Of a stretch of 64,000 nucleotides of DNA, positions 1 through 9,391 are shown in pieces. This DNA comes from Saprospiraceae bacterium. Lineage in GTDB: Bacteria; Bacteroidota; Bacteroidia; Chitinophagales; Saprospiraceae. The notes beneath the pieces were generated by a model that was given only the letters and a program-made list of their open reading frames with translations, was not told the origin of the DNA and made no database searches. Each line of letters begins with the position of its first letter. Positions within the stretch are counted from its first letter, which is position 1. The stretch covers positions 433,501 through 497,500 of the forward strand of contig JAHCHX010000001.1 of NCBI GenBank assembly GCA_026129545.1, read 5' to 3'. The translations under genes and the position numbers were made by a program.

Positions 1-1
1 A

Positions 2-889
2 AAAAAGGTGCGCCCCGTCCAAAAAGGCATCGCCCGCATCGCCTTCGCCGCCTTCGAGCGCCATCGGCTCGACGACCTGCAAATCATCCCGGCGGGTTGC
101 AATTATGTTTTTGGCGACCGCCCGCGCGAGGAGGCAATGGTCAATATAGGCCAGCCGATTCTGGTCAAAGACTACTGGGACGATTATCAGCGCGACCCCG
201 CCGGCACGCTCCAGCGTCTTTGCAAGGATGTGGAAATCGCCCTGCAATCGGTTTGCTACCACGTCGAACACGACGGTGACGCGCAGTTGGCCGAACAGCT
301 CCTCATGCTCCACCGCAGCGCCCACCCTGAGGCTCCGCTGCCCATATATGTGTTCAACAGCCGTCGTTTCGCGGCGGAAAAATCTGTGCTCGACCGCCTC
401 AACGCGCTGCCTTCAGACGAGAAAAATGCACTTCGCGAACGCGCCGCCCCATATTTTTCCGCGCTCGAAAAGGCTGGCTTGGACGACGCTGCGTTGGTCA
501 ACCCGCAATGGGGCAATGGGTGGTGGCTGTTGTTTTTGGTGCTTGGGCTCGCGCCGTGGCTGCTTGGCTACCTGAGCAGTTGGCCGCTTGTCCATGTCAT
601 TCGAGCCATCGCGGATAAAAGAGTCAAGAAGCGCGAGTTTTACAGCAGCGTTCGCATTGGTTTGGGACTGCTGCTTGGCACGCCGTATTATTTATTGCTC
701 GTGCTGCCCTTTTTGCTCACGTGCCGCCCCGCATGGATTGCGCTTGGGCTGATGTTGCCGCTGTTGGGGTGGTTCGCGCAATTTTACATGGATATGTGGA
801 AACGCTGGCGAGCGGCACGCAAGGCGCTGACGCACCAACAACGGGACGCGCTGCTGGCGCAAAGGGCTGCTATATCTCCTCCAAGATGA
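2..889 (+). CDS. Lysophospholipid acyltransferase-like membrane protein, C-terminal part
   Basis: The frame is open at the left edge, so the protein begins outside the window; the GTG at position 8 is unlikely to be the start. The first visible residues, VRPVQKGIARIAFAA, resemble the stretch of PlsC/LPLAT acyltransferases that follows the catalytic HX4D motif, and the next segment (AGCNYVFGDR...GQPILV) fits the family's later beta strand. Known family role: acyl transfer from acyl-CoA or acyl-ACP to glycerol phosphate lipids at the inner membrane. The second half has two or three hydrophobic segments (about residues 170-195 and 220-262), as in the longer Bacteroidetes members. The stop overlaps the 3' end of the convergent bshC by 20 nt. 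The catalytic motif itself cannot be seen, so the family call is moderate. Confidence 0.7.
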   Translation, partial: KKVRPVQKGIARIAFAAFERHRLDDLQIIPAGCNYVFGDRPREEAMVNIGQPILVKDYWDDYQRDPAGTLQRLCKDVEIALQSVCYHVEHDGDAQLAEQLLMLHRSAHPEAPLPIYVFNSRRFAAEKSVLDRLNALPSDEKNALRERAAPYFSALEKAGLDDAALVNPQWGNGWWLLFLVLGLAPWLLGYLSSWPLVHVIRAIADKRVKKREFYSSVRIGLGLLLGTPYYLLLVLPFLLTCRPAWIALGLMLPLLGWFAQFYMDMWKRWRAARKALTHQQRDALLAQRAAISPPR

Positions 890-2477
890 CCATGCCAGCG
901 TCAAACGGTGCCAGATTCGCCTTCAAGGTCTCGATGAATCCTTCCCCGTATTTCAGCCAATAAGGCATGAAGTTGTCGTGGCGCTCCTGTAATCCGCCGC
1001 CCGGAAAAAGTTTTTCTTTCAAAGCCCGAATCTGATTGATTGTCACCTCGTGCTTTTGTTTTTCGGCGCGGACAAGGCGACCCTGCCAGTGTTCCAGGCC
1101 GCTCACGGCTTTCGCCTCATCGGCGCGCACCGCCTTTTCCAATGTTGGGTCAATAGCGGTGGCTTTGGATGCCAGCCGCTCAAAAACACGGCGCAACTCG
1201 TTGACCTCCTCCGTCAGGCTCACCTCCACTGCCGCGTTTTTTTCCACAAAACTCCGCACGAGAATGTCCGTGTCCTCAAAAAAATCGGCGGGCGAAAAGC
1301 CGAACTTTTGTAGTTTCTTCTTTGCGTCGCGGTCGAGCCAAAGCACGGAGTGGCGGCGTACAAGGGCTGGGAAAGACACCCCAAAATGCTCGAAAACCGC
1401 TTTCCGCTCCAGCCAGTAGGCCAGTTCGCCGCCACCGCCCACATATGCGAGATTGGGCAAAATCATTTCTTGAAACAAGGGGCGCAGCACCACGTTGGGG
1501 CTAAATCGCTCAGGGTGCGCTTCTACCAACGAGAGCATTTCTTTTTCGGAAAAAACGAGCGAGGTGTTCAGCACTTTGAAAACATCGCCTTCCCGGACGA
1601 TGCGCTCCCGCTGCCCCGGCACCATGTAGAAAAGATTGATTTCGCGGGGAGTGGCTTGGGTCTTGAAGCCCAGTTCGTTGAGCCGTGTGGTAGTCTCGTT
1701 GACCAGTCGAAAACAGGGTTGTTCCAGCAATTCAGCTTTCAACACGGGGGCAAAATGCCGTTTGAGGCGAGCATCGTTCATGTTTAGCACCACCAATCCA
1801 TAGCGTCCAAACAAATGGTGGAGCATGGCCTGTGTCGCTGCTGCGATGGTGGGGCTTTGTGTGTAGGCGCGCTCGACGGTCGCAAAAAGTGCCGCCGCTG
1901 CCTCGCTTTCGCCCAAGATGGTTTTCAGCTCCGCCAAAACAGGCGCGAGCGAGGCAGTGCCCATGCTGCCCACAGCGCCTTGCTCATTGGTTTGCCATGC
2001 TATTTTTTTCCCAAAAAGATGGATGGCGTTCAGTTCCTCCAAGTCGTGGTCTTCGCTGCCGAGCACAAACACTGGCACGATGGGATGGCTGGTTTTTTCG
2101 GCAACGGCTTCCGCGAGATTGATGGTGGTCAGCGCCTTGTAGAGAAAATACAACGGGCCGAGGAACAGGCTTGGCTGGTGGGCGGTGGTGATGCTGAAGG
2201 TGTTGCCGTTGGCCAACGCTGCGATGTTCTCCGACACTTTGGGCTGAGGCGGCAAAGCGTGGTATTGTTCCCGCAGCACTTCCTGAAGCGTGGTGCGGGG
2301 GTGGGGTCTTGCTTTTCGTTCGGCGATAATCGCCTCAAAAGCATTCATTTCGGGCAGATGTTGGTAAAATGGCCGAAGCAAAGCATCGCCCGTGCTATAC
2401 GCCACGTCCGTCTTCGACAATTGTGGGATTTCTTGAAACGGTATGAGTGTTTTGTGCATTTGAAAGGTATGTTCCAT
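870..2477 (-). CDS. bshC: Bacillithiol biosynthesis cysteine-adding enzyme BshC
   Basis: BshC is thought to add cysteine to GlcN-malate in the last step of bacillithiol synthesis, the low-molecular-weight thiol of Firmicutes and many Bacteroidetes. Visible family signatures are the ATP-pyrophosphatase-like core TTAHQPSLFLGPLYFLYKA, followed by VPVFVLGSEDHDLEE, and a C-terminal helical region ending in LPYWLKYG-like residues (MPYWLKYGEGFIETLK). From the chosen ATG the protein is 535 residues, normal for the family. The frame stays open upstream to 2576, but that would overlap the epimerase gene; the conserved FQEIPQL N-terminus fits a start at 2477 or 2459. It lies downstream of and co-directional with the epimerase (77-nt gap) and may be co-transcribed. 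Confidence 0.9.
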   Translation of the reverse strand: MEHTFQMHKTLIPFQEIPQLSKTDVAYSTGDALLRPFYQHLPEMNAFEAIIAERKARPHPRTTLQEVLREQYHALPPQPKVSENIAALANGNTFSITTAHQPSLFLGPLYFLYKALTTINLAEAVAEKTSHPIVPVFVLGSEDHDLEELNAIHLFGKKIAWQTNEQGAVGSMGTASLAPVLAELKTILGESEAAAALFATVERAYTQSPTIAAATQAMLHHLFGRYGLVVLNMNDARLKRHFAPVLKAELLEQPCFRLVNETTTRLNELGFKTQATPREINLFYMVPGQRERIVREGDVFKVLNTSLVFSEKEMLSLVEAHPERFSPNVVLRPLFQEMILPNLAYVGGGGELAYWLERKAVFEHFGVSFPALVRRHSVLWLDRDAKKKLQKFGFSPADFFEDTDILVRSFVEKNAAVEVSLTEEVNELRRVFERLASKATAIDPTLEKAVRADEAKAVSGLEHWQGRLVRAEKQKHEVTINQIRALKEKLFPGGGLQERHDNFMPYWLKYGEGFIETLKANLAPFDAGMVILEEI

Positions 2478-2554
2478 TGAGACCGATTGTTTCGTTTGTC
2501 TCGGTTTTTCCGATGCTTGGTTCATGAGGCATAACAGTGTTTGGGCGCTGCCTG

Positions 2555-3505
2555 TCAATGGTTTGCGGTGTACCATTCCACGAAGTGCCGCACCCCTTCC
2601 TGCAGGCTTACGGAAGGCTGGTAGCCAAACAAGCGGCGGGCCTTGCTCACATCCGCATGGGTTTGCTCCACATCGCCCGGCTGTTTTTCAAGATACTGAA
2701 TCGTCAGGGGTTGGCCCAATGCGGCCTCTACTGCCTTCACCATCTCCAGCAATGTGACCGGGTGAGCGCCACCGAGATTGATGATTTCGTAGCTCAGTTG
2801 GGGCATTGTGACTACTTGGCAAATGCCCTGCACGATATCCGACACAAATGTGTAGTCGCGGCGCGTCAGTCCGTCGCCATAGAGCGGAATCGGCTGCCCC
2901 GCGAGAGCGAGTTGCGTGAATTTGTGGATGGCCAAATCGGGGCGCTGCCGCGGGCCATACACGGTGAAAAATCGCAGACAAGCGACTTCCATTCCATAGA
3001 GATGATGAAAAACATAGCTAAGCAACTCGCCGCTGTGCTTTGAGGCGGCATAGGGGGAAATGGGCTGGCTCACGTCGTCCGTTTCCGAAAAGGGTGTTTT
3101 TGTCTGATTGCCATAAATGGAGGAGGAGGAACCAAACACAAAGCGCCGCACGCCCGCACGTTGCATGGCCTCCAATACCCTTGTAGTGCCATTCACGTTC
3201 ACGTCCATGTAGTTGGCCGGTTCTTGTATGGAGGGGCGGACACCCGCTTTGGCGGCCAAATGCACCACACAGTCCACCGCGTTTTTTTCAAAAATTTCTC
3301 TCAACAAGGCAGCATCGCGGATGTCGCCACGTCGGAGAACGAATTGAGGACTTTGGCTCAAAATGGCCACATTTTGCTCTTTGATGCTTGGCGCATAGAA
3401 ATCATCAAAATTGTCGAGACACACCACTCGATGGCCTTGCGCCAACAAATGCTCGCACAAATGCGAGCCAATGAAACCGGCACCTCCGGTGACTAAAATG
3501 GTCAT
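2555..3505 (-). CDS. NAD-dependent sugar-nucleotide epimerase/dehydratase
   Basis: A short-chain dehydrogenase of the extended type, 316 residues, the usual length. The N-terminal NAD site is TGGAGFIGSH (residues 6-15); the catalytic Tyr/Lys pair is in SPYAASKHSGE, with the upstream Ser in GSSSSIYG; YGPRQRPDLAIHKF and YGDGLTRRDYTFVSDI are typical of UDP-glucuronate 4-epimerase and related UDP-hexose epimerases. The reaction is epimerisation or dehydration of a nucleotide sugar in the cytoplasm; the exact substrate cannot be read. It follows the flippase-like and GT2 genes on the same strand (41-nt gap), which suggests a job in making a surface glycan or glycolipid. Confidence 0.88.
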   Translation of the reverse strand: MTILVTGGAGFIGSHLCEHLLAQGHRVVCLDNFDDFYAPSIKEQNVAILSQSPQFVLRRGDIRDAALLREIFEKNAVDCVVHLAAKAGVRPSIQEPANYMDVNVNGTTRVLEAMQRAGVRRFVFGSSSSIYGNQTKTPFSETDDVSQPISPYAASKHSGELLSYVFHHLYGMEVACLRFFTVYGPRQRPDLAIHKFTQLALAGQPIPLYGDGLTRRDYTFVSDIVQGICQVVTMPQLSYEIINLGGAHPVTLLEMVKAVEAALGQPLTIQYLEKQPGDVEQTHADVSKARRLFGYQPSVSLQEGVRHFVEWYTANH

Positions 3506-3546
3506 GCAATAAGGTTTAGGTTGGTTGGAAGGGTTGAATCGGGGGG

Positions 3547-4380
3547 TTAGGCTTTGGCATTGAAACTGAAAACAACTCCCACAAACGCGATTGCGGTGGA
3601 GATGAGATAAAACAAAAACGCGATAGCAACGGCTTTTTCGGCATCAATGTTCATAAAAGCAGCGCCCCAAAGGAAAGTCAGTTCGCGAGCACCTGTGCCG
3701 CCAATGGTGAGCGGGAGCATGGCCACGACCGACGAAACGAGAAACAGGATGGAGTATTCGAGCCACAGGGCGGACTCTCCCAAGGCCCACACGAGGCCAA
3801 GCGTGGCGACCAGCTGGGTCGCCTGCACGAGCAGCGACAGCAAGGAGGTGCGCCCCCAGACGCTGCTCAACGCACCGCCTAATTTTTTGTAAACGAACAA
3901 GGAAAATGGCACGCTTGCGCCTAAACCCAGCAGCCCTATCCACCGGTATGGTTGTAGCGCGGCGCTCCCGAACGCGAGCAAAAGGCAGAGCTGGCCCAGC
4001 GCCAGCACTCCGCCCACGCGGTCGAGCAGCGTGACGGCAAACAGCCGCTTGAACGGTGCGCCAAAGGCATCCATCAGCAACTTTATTTTGTAGCCGTCGC
4101 CGCTGATGCCGCCGGGTAGCAGCAGGTTGTAGTACATGCCCAGCCAATAAAGTCGAAGGTTGCGTGCTTGGGAGAGTTGGATGCCCTCTGTGGCCAGCAG
4201 GGCGTTGAAACGTACGGCGCTGACGATTTTGGAAAAAACGAACCACGCAGCAGTCCAGAGCAGCCAACCGGGATGCACTTGGCGCAAGGTGGCGAGCAGC
4301 AGTTGTTCATCAATGTTGCGCAACACAAGCCACACGATGACGACAGAAAGCAGTATTTTGACAAGGGTTTTCCAGCTCAT
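3547..4380 (-). CDS. Flippase-like/LPG-synthase-TM-type integral membrane protein (UPF0104)
   Basis: A 277-residue protein with about seven or eight hydrophobic helices and the family hallmarks LYWLGMYYNLLLPGGISGDGYKI (around residues 77-100), LLDRVGG and the late VVAMLPLTIGGTGARE. These match the YbhN/AglD-type lysylphosphatidylglycerol synthase transmembrane superfamily, which often accompanies glycosyltransferases. It begins within the stop codon of the GT2 gene (ATGA overlap, 4377-4380), so the two are translationally coupled. Inference: it works with the dolichol-phosphate-type glycosyltransferase in moving or using a lipid-linked sugar. There is no soluble synthase domain, so aminoacyl-lipid synthesis is unlikely. 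Confidence 0.82.
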   Translation of the reverse strand: MSWKTLVKILLSVVIVWLVLRNIDEQLLLATLRQVHPGWLLWTAAWFVFSKIVSAVRFNALLATEGIQLSQARNLRLYWLGMYYNLLLPGGISGDGYKIKLLMDAFGAPFKRLFAVTLLDRVGGVLALGQLCLLLAFGSAALQPYRWIGLLGLGASVPFSLFVYKKLGGALSSVWGRTSLLSLLVQATQLVATLGLVWALGESALWLEYSILFLVSSVVAMLPLTIGGTGARELTFLWGAAFMNIDAEKAVAIAFLFYLISTAIAFVGVVFSFNAKA

Positions 4381-5339
4381 CTCTCCATGGCGTCGTGCTC
4401 GACCTTTTGTCCATACACTTTCCGCACTTTGTAGGGTTTTTTGTCCTGCGATTCGTAGTAGGTGCGCACCATCATCTCAGAAAGAATGCCGAGCGCGATG
4501 AGTTGAAGCCCCGCCATGAAAAGAATAAAGCCCAGCGTGAGCAATGGGCGCCCCCCGATTTCGTGACCCGCTATTTTTTGGAGCAACAACCAAAACAAAA
4601 TGAGCGAACCCACTGCGAGCGACAACACGCCCCACCCCCCGAACAGGTGCATGGGCTTGTGGCGAAATTTTTTCAAAAATAGGATGAGCTGCAAATCGCT
4701 CAACACGCGAATGGTGCGGTTGATGCCATATTTGGATGCGCCGTGCTGACGGGCGTGGTGTCGCACCGGCACCTCGTCCATGCGTGCTCCTTCGAGGTCG
4801 GCCAACACGGGGATGAAGCGGTGCAGCTCGCCGTAGATGCCGAGGCTTTTGGCCAAATCGGAGCGAAAGACCTTGAGCGTGCAGCCGTAGTCGTGCAGAT
4901 ATACCCCTGAGGCGCGGCGAATGAGCCAGTTGGCGATTCGGCTCGGAATTTTGCGCAGAAACATACCGTCTTGCCGCTTTTGTCGGATGCCGGCGAGCAG
5001 GTCGAGGCGCTCGCGCTCGGCTTTTTCGAGCATGGCAGGGATGTCGGCTGGGTCGTTTTGGAGGTCGCCATCCATAGTGACGAGCCATTCGCCCTCTGCG
5101 TATTCGATGCCTGCGGCGAGCGCGGCGCTTTGGCCGTAGTTGCGGCGAAACTCAACGATGCGCAGCCGGGGGTTTTGGATTTTTTTCAGTTCGGTCAGGG
5201 TGCCATCGCGCGAGCCGTCATCCACATAGACGATTTCGTAGTCGTAATTTGCCAGAGCGGCTTCAATCTGGCTGACCAATGGAGCAATGTTTTTTTCTTC
5301 GTTGTAAACACAAACGATAACGGAAACGTAGCACTTCAT
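4377..5339 (-). CDS. Family 2 glycosyltransferase, DPM/ArnC-GtrB type
   Basis: The GT-A catalytic domain shows VIVCVYNEEKNI at the N-terminus, VDDGSRDGT, and the metal-binding DGDLQNDP with the following acceptor-site region; a C-terminal pair of transmembrane helices (about residues 240-300) follows. This layout is that of polyprenyl-phosphate sugar transferases (GtrB, ArnC, DPM1-like), which charge undecaprenyl phosphate with a sugar on the inner face of the membrane. ATG at 5339 is preferred to the longer frame because MKCYVSVIV starts the domain directly. First gene of a minus-strand run with the flippase-like gene and the epimerase. The motif CAACTTTG 24-31 nt upstream of the ATG could be a -7 element. 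Confidence 0.9.
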   Translation of the reverse strand: MKCYVSVIVCVYNEEKNIAPLVSQIEAALANYDYEIVYVDDGSRDGTLTELKKIQNPRLRIVEFRRNYGQSAALAAGIEYAEGEWLVTMDGDLQNDPADIPAMLEKAERERLDLLAGIRQKRQDGMFLRKIPSRIANWLIRRASGVYLHDYGCTLKVFRSDLAKSLGIYGELHRFIPVLADLEGARMDEVPVRHHARQHGASKYGINRTIRVLSDLQLILFLKKFRHKPMHLFGGWGVLSLAVGSLILFWLLLQKIAGHEIGGRPLLTLGFILFMAGLQLIALGILSEMMVRTYYESQDKKPYKVRKVYGQKVEHDAMER

Positions 5340-5463
5340 GCGTGTGAGGTGTGGCCTAAAAAAGGGCAAAGTTGGGGGAAAACGAGGCAATTATTAGCAG
5401 GCGGGGTGAAAACTTAATTTTCCGTGAATAATATTGCCGCTTCAATCAATCAAGAACTCTGTT

Positions 5464-6648
5464 ATGCGACTTCTGACCCGCCTCCAATTATCCCTAATGA
5501 TGCTGCTCGAGTACTTTATCTGGGGCGCGTGGTTTGTGGCAATGGGCATTTACTTGCCGGCCGTGCTGAAAGCCGATGGTGCCCAAGTGGGCATTGCTTA
5601 TGGCAACGCATGGTTTGGCGCGCTCGTCTCGCCGTTTTTTATTGGTCTGATTGCCGACCGCTATTTTTCGGCGCAGAAAGTGTTGGGCGTGTTGCATCTG
5701 TTGGGGGCTGTGCTGCTTTGGTATTTGGCACAAATCCGCGACATCGCGGTGTTCCCGTGGGTGCTGCTGGCTTATTCCTGCCTCTATATGCCGACGGTGG
5801 CGCTCACCAATTCGGTGGCTATGGGGCATACGGACAACCCCGAACGCGATTTTCCCACGTTGCGCGTGTTGGGCACCATTGGCTGGATAGTGGCGGGCAT
5901 CGCCGTCAACAGTCGTTCCTCCACGGATTTTATTTTTGTCTTGCCTGCGATATTGTCTGCTGTGTTGGGCGTTTTCAGTTTTTTCTTGCCCGACACACCG
6001 CCCAAGGGTCAGGTCGCTGGTGGCAGCGTCCGTCAGGTCATAGGGTTGGATGCGCTGGCGCTTCTCAAAGACCGCTCCTACGCCACCTTCTTTATCGGCG
6101 CTATTTTGCTCTGCGTTCCTTTGTCTTTTTATTACGCTTTCACGGGCGATTTTCTGACGGCTTCCGGGGTGCAAAACGTGACCTCGGTGATGGGCTTGTT
6201 GGGGCAAGGCTCTGAGGTGTTGTTCATGCTCTTGCTCCCGCTTTTCCTGATGAAGTTGGGTGTTCGCAACATCCTTTTGATTGCCATTGTGGCTTGGGTG
6301 GGGCGTTATTTGTTGCTCAGCATAGGGGGGGCATCGCTGCATTGGCCGCTTTATATGGCGGTGCTGCTGCACGGGATTTGCTACGATTTCTTTTTCGTGA
6401 CGGGTTTCATCTACTCTGACCAAAAGGCGGGCGAGCAGTACAAAAGTTCTGCGCAAGGGTTGTTTACTATTGCCACTTATGGTGTGGGCATGACGTTCGG
6501 CTCTTATTTGGGCGGAGCGGTGGCCGATATGTTTACAGCTGATGGGGTGCGTGATTGGTCTGGGTTGTGGTTGGTGCCAGCGGGCATTGCGGCGAGCATA
6601 TTGGTACTGTTTGTCTTGACGTTTAGAGAAAGAAAAAAAATCTCATAG
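5464..6648 (+). CDS. Nucleoside:H+ symporter-family MFS transporter
   Basis: A 394-residue protein with about 12 hydrophobic helices. The N-terminus (LSLMMLLEYFIWGAWFV, then GIAYGNAWFGALVSPFFIGLIADR) and PTLRVLGTIGWI are characteristic of the NHS/NupG-XapB branch of the major facilitator superfamily, which imports nucleosides with protons; Bacteroidetes members may carry other substrates. The frame extends to a TTG at 5434, but ATG 5464 starts just before the first helix. The gene is divergent from the GT2 gene and stands alone. Confidence 0.85.
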   Translation: MRLLTRLQLSLMMLLEYFIWGAWFVAMGIYLPAVLKADGAQVGIAYGNAWFGALVSPFFIGLIADRYFSAQKVLGVLHLLGAVLLWYLAQIRDIAVFPWVLLAYSCLYMPTVALTNSVAMGHTDNPERDFPTLRVLGTIGWIVAGIAVNSRSSTDFIFVLPAILSAVLGVFSFFLPDTPPKGQVAGGSVRQVIGLDALALLKDRSYATFFIGAILLCVPLSFYYAFTGDFLTASGVQNVTSVMGLLGQGSEVLFMLLLPLFLMKLGVRNILLIAIVAWVGRYLLLSIGGASLHWPLYMAVLLHGICYDFFFVTGFIYSDQKAGEQYKSSAQGLFTIATYGVGMTFGSYLGGAVADMFTADGVRDWSGLWLVPAGIAASILVLFVLTFRERKKIS

Positions 6649-6653
6649 ATTTG
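6646..6653 (+). promoter_or_regulatory. Candidate Bacteroidetes -7 element
   Basis: TAGATTTG matches the TAnnTTTG -7 consensus of Bacteroidetes and lies 43 nt before the ATG of the secreted Ig-like protein, overlapping the stop codon region of the MFS gene. I see no convincing TTTG -33 partner at 17-21 nt, so this is weak. Confidence 0.3.
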
Positions 6654-6695
6654 TAGCGTCTCACACTACTCTTATTTCTCAACCATCTTTCTTTT

Positions 6696-7049
6696 ATGCT
6701 CAGCCATCGTGTTTTCTCGTCTTTTTTGCTGGCCGGCAGTTTCCTGTTTGTTGTCGTTGGTCCTTCCCAATTGTTGGCACAAAACTCAATCAACTCGCTT
6801 GACAAGGCTACGCCCAATTTCGTCAAATCACCGGGCATTGATATTAAGGGCGAGACGGACATTTGCCAAGGCACCGAGACTATCCTTGAGGTGGATGGCG
6901 GCGAGTTTGAGAGCTACGAATGGAGCGACGGCAGCAAGGAGCGTTTCATCAAAGTGAAAGAAGCGGGTATCTACCACGTCACGGTGAAGACCAAAGGCGG
7001 CTGCACGTTCTCCGCTTCTGTCAATGTGCGCGTGAGGCCATGTGCGTGA
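6696..7049 (+). CDS. Small secreted protein with one PKD/Ig-like domain
   Basis: 117 residues. An N-terminal signal peptide (hydrophobic residues 9-28, cleavage probably after LLAQ) is followed by a linker and one Ig-like fold: DICQGTETILEV, YEWSDGS, AGIYHVTVKTKGGC. This is the repeat seen in large T9SS adhesins, where the domain is usually found in tandem arrays, but here it stands alone with no sorting domain. Function unknown; probably periplasmic or surface. It converges with the beta-lactamase-fold gene, leaving only 58 nt between stops. Confidence 0.72.
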   Translation: MLSHRVFSSFLLAGSFLFVVVGPSQLLAQNSINSLDKATPNFVKSPGIDIKGETDICQGTETILEVDGGEFESYEWSDGSKERFIKVKEAGIYHVTVKTKGGCTFSASVNVRVRPCA

Positions 7050-7107
7050 AAGCCGGCTCCCCTTTTCGGTCAAACCTTCAAACAAACAAATCCCCAATTC
7101 CTCCAAA

Positions 7108-8379
7108 TCACCTCCTTCTTCTCAATTCGTATTCATACACCGCCCTTCCAAGTTTTGCCAGAAAGGGAAGCCCGACTGTGTCGTAGTCGTACTGGTCGTC
7201 GTTGAAAATGCCATCCGAATTGCACAACAACGTGGCCGCGAGTATGAACTCTACCATGTTGGCCGAGTCCACGATGTAGGCCACATCGGTCAGAGTGCCG
7301 TAGGCGATACCGACCTTGTTGAAGACCCGAATGTTGGGGTGTTGCGCTGGTGTCCATTGCGCGTTTTGGTCTCCAAAGAGAAAGAATTTGACGTAGCCGT
7401 CGTGGTAGGTGGCGGCGTCGTATTGCGGGAAGTCGCACTCGCGTGGGTAGATGCTCATGTAGTGCCGCAAAAAGCGGTAATCATCGTCCGTCAGGGAAAA
7501 GCGATGTTGCGCGGGCGTTGCTTCTGGGAACAACACCGCTCGAAGCATTTTTTCCATGTCGGTGAGGGCAAACCAATTTTTGAGCTTCATGTCGAAAGGC
7601 TCCTGCACGAGGCTGTCGGCGGTGTCGTACCAGCCTTTTCCCTTGCGTGTGTCGCGTTGCGGGTTTTCCCATGTCTCCTCGTCATGTTTTTCGTCTTCCC
7701 TGAAAATATCGCCCGAAGCGTCGTAGAAGGTGATGGGGCTGGCGTGTCGGTTGTCGCGTTGCGGGTAGTTGAAGCGATGGAGGATGCCTGTGCGGGTGTA
7801 GCCTTTTTCGCGCAATTGGCGGTTGATGTATTCTCTGCCCAGGAATTCAAAGAGGTGGTTGTAGGCAAGGTTGTCGCTTGTCACAAAAATCTGCCGGATG
7901 TCGTGGGCGATAGAGGGTTTGCCGTTCGGGGCGGTTGGCGCGTGGGTTAGGCTTTGTTGAAAAGGGCGCAGGGAATCGAGTCGGTAGGGGGTGTCGCGGT
8001 GAAGACGGGGGTAGCCGCTGCGCCTCAGATGGTTGATTTTTTCGAGTGCCAGCAACGCGACTGGCATCTTGACGGTGCTGGCGGGGTAGAAATATCGAGT
8101 GCTGTCTGTGTTGTGGTGGAAGGTGGTGAACATGGGCACGCCCTTGTGGTCGCGGTCAATTTGGGTGTAAATGATTTGCAGCTCAAAGTCTGACGGGTTT
8201 TTCAACACTTGGCTGGCGAGCGAGTCTCTATACAGGTCGCTTAATATGGCATCAAGAGGGGAGATCTGTCGAAACGTTTTTTTGCCGGGCAAACAGGCCG
8301 TCAGCCCATAAATGCCGAATAGCAGCAGGGTGGTGGCTCTCACGCGAATTATTTTTTTGTGAAATTTTGAAAAAAACAC
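7108..8379 (-). CDS. Class A beta-lactamase-fold serine hydrolase lipoprotein
   Basis: 423 residues, longer than true class A beta-lactamases (about 290). A lipoprotein signal ends in LTAC (Cys29). The active-site elements are S101-T-V-K104 in PASTVKM, S168-D-N170 in VTSDNLAYN, and a possible third element NKVGIAYG near residue 355 that replaces the usual KTG. The SxxK/SDN set places it in the beta-lactamase2/PBP-like superfamily. The degenerate third motif and the inserted segment (residues 205-290, rich in charged residues) argue for a peptidoglycan or other hydrolase rather than drug resistance. The initiator is GTG at 8379; a second GTG at 8343 would give a shorter, more typical signal peptide. 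Confidence 0.8.
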   Translation of the reverse strand: MFFSKFHKKIIRVRATTLLLFGIYGLTACLPGKKTFRQISPLDAILSDLYRDSLASQVLKNPSDFELQIIYTQIDRDHKGVPMFTTFHHNTDSTRYFYPASTVKMPVALLALEKINHLRRSGYPRLHRDTPYRLDSLRPFQQSLTHAPTAPNGKPSIAHDIRQIFVTSDNLAYNHLFEFLGREYINRQLREKGYTRTGILHRFNYPQRDNRHASPITFYDASGDIFREDEKHDEETWENPQRDTRKGKGWYDTADSLVQEPFDMKLKNWFALTDMEKMLRAVLFPEATPAQHRFSLTDDDYRFLRHYMSIYPRECDFPQYDAATYHDGYVKFFLFGDQNAQWTPAQHPNIRVFNKVGIAYGTLTDVAYIVDSANMVEFILAATLLCNSDGIFNDDQYDYDTVGLPFLAKLGRAVYEYELRRRR

Positions 8380-8571
8380 GCTCTGTTACAACCGTATGAA
8401 ACGGGGTCTTGGAGCGGTTTCTCGAATGATTGTTTGTCGGCACAAAGAAACAGAAGTTGATTGTTGGCATTGCATCCGTCTGCGGCGGGAAGTGGCTGGG
8501 CGTGCCAATGCGGCTTAGAAAAAATGCCGGGAGAATTATATTTACCATTGCGCCCTAAAATTATTTCAAAC

Positions 8572-9318
8572 ATGGCTGTTTTCGGTTTTTTCACGGTGCA
8601 TTGGTTTAGCGCCATTTTTGTGCAAACTTTTTTTCACCATCGCTATGCGTCGCACAAGATGTTCACGATGAACAAGTTCTGGGAGCGATTTTTCCACTTC
8701 CTGACTTATCTGGCGCAAGGGCCGTCGTATTTGGTGCCACGGGCTTATGCCATCATGCACCGGATGCACCACGCTTTCTCCGACACGGAGCAAGACCCGC
8801 ATTCGCCCAATTTTTTCAAGGATATTTTTTCCATGATGATGCACACGGCCAGGATATACAATGGTTTGTTGACCAACACGCTCAAAGTGGCCCCGAACTT
8901 TTTGGGCAACTATCCCAATTGGCATTTGCTGGATAAGTTCGGCAATTCGTGGACGTCGCGTCTTTTGTGGGCGGCAGGCTACATCGTTTTTTATGCGTTT
9001 TTTGCCACTCAGTGGTGGATGTACCTGCTCTTGCCCGTGCATTTTCTCATGGGGCCTGTGCATGGCGCCATCGTCAACTGGTGCGGCCACAAATATGGCT
9101 ACCGCAACTACAACAACGGCGACCATTCAAAAAACACGCTACCTTTTGATTTGCTGCTCATGGGAGAATTGTTCCAAAACAACCACCACAAACACCCAAA
9201 CAGTCCCAATTTTGCGGTGAAACGGTGGGAGTTCGACCCGATTTATCCTGTGTTGCGGGTGATGCACGGGGCGAGGATTATCAGATTGAGAAAGGCGAAC
9301 GGCGTTGGGTTGAGCTAA
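8572..9318 (+). CDS. Membrane fatty acid (acyl-CoA type) desaturase
   Basis: 248 residues with the three histidine boxes of the membrane di-iron desaturases: H23-RYAS-H28, HRMHH (about residues 63-67) and NNHHKH (about 203-208), set between hydrophobic helices. It introduces a double bond into acyl chains of membrane lipids using O2. ATG at 8572 places the first helix directly at the N-terminus, as in related Bacteroidetes proteins; the frame is open upstream but without family-like residues. Short for the family (often 250-330). Divergent from the beta-lactamase-fold gene, with about 190 nt between starts. Confidence 0.9.
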   Translation: MAVFGFFTVHWFSAIFVQTFFHHRYASHKMFTMNKFWERFFHFLTYLAQGPSYLVPRAYAIMHRMHHAFSDTEQDPHSPNFFKDIFSMMMHTARIYNGLLTNTLKVAPNFLGNYPNWHLLDKFGNSWTSRLLWAAGYIVFYAFFATQWWMYLLLPVHFLMGPVHGAIVNWCGHKYGYRNYNNGDHSKNTLPFDLLLMGELFQNNHHKHPNSPNFAVKRWEFDPIYPVLRVMHGARIIRLRKANGVGLS

Positions 9319-9391
9319 GCAGGCAGACCCTACTTGCGAAAAAAGCCATCCCAGTCGTTGGGGCGGCCTTTTGTGCAAGCGATGTGCTTTT

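Noticed and set aside
7042..7950. 302-residue plus-strand open frame
   Set aside because: Antisense to the beta-lactamase-fold gene, which has SxxK and SDN motifs and a lipobox.
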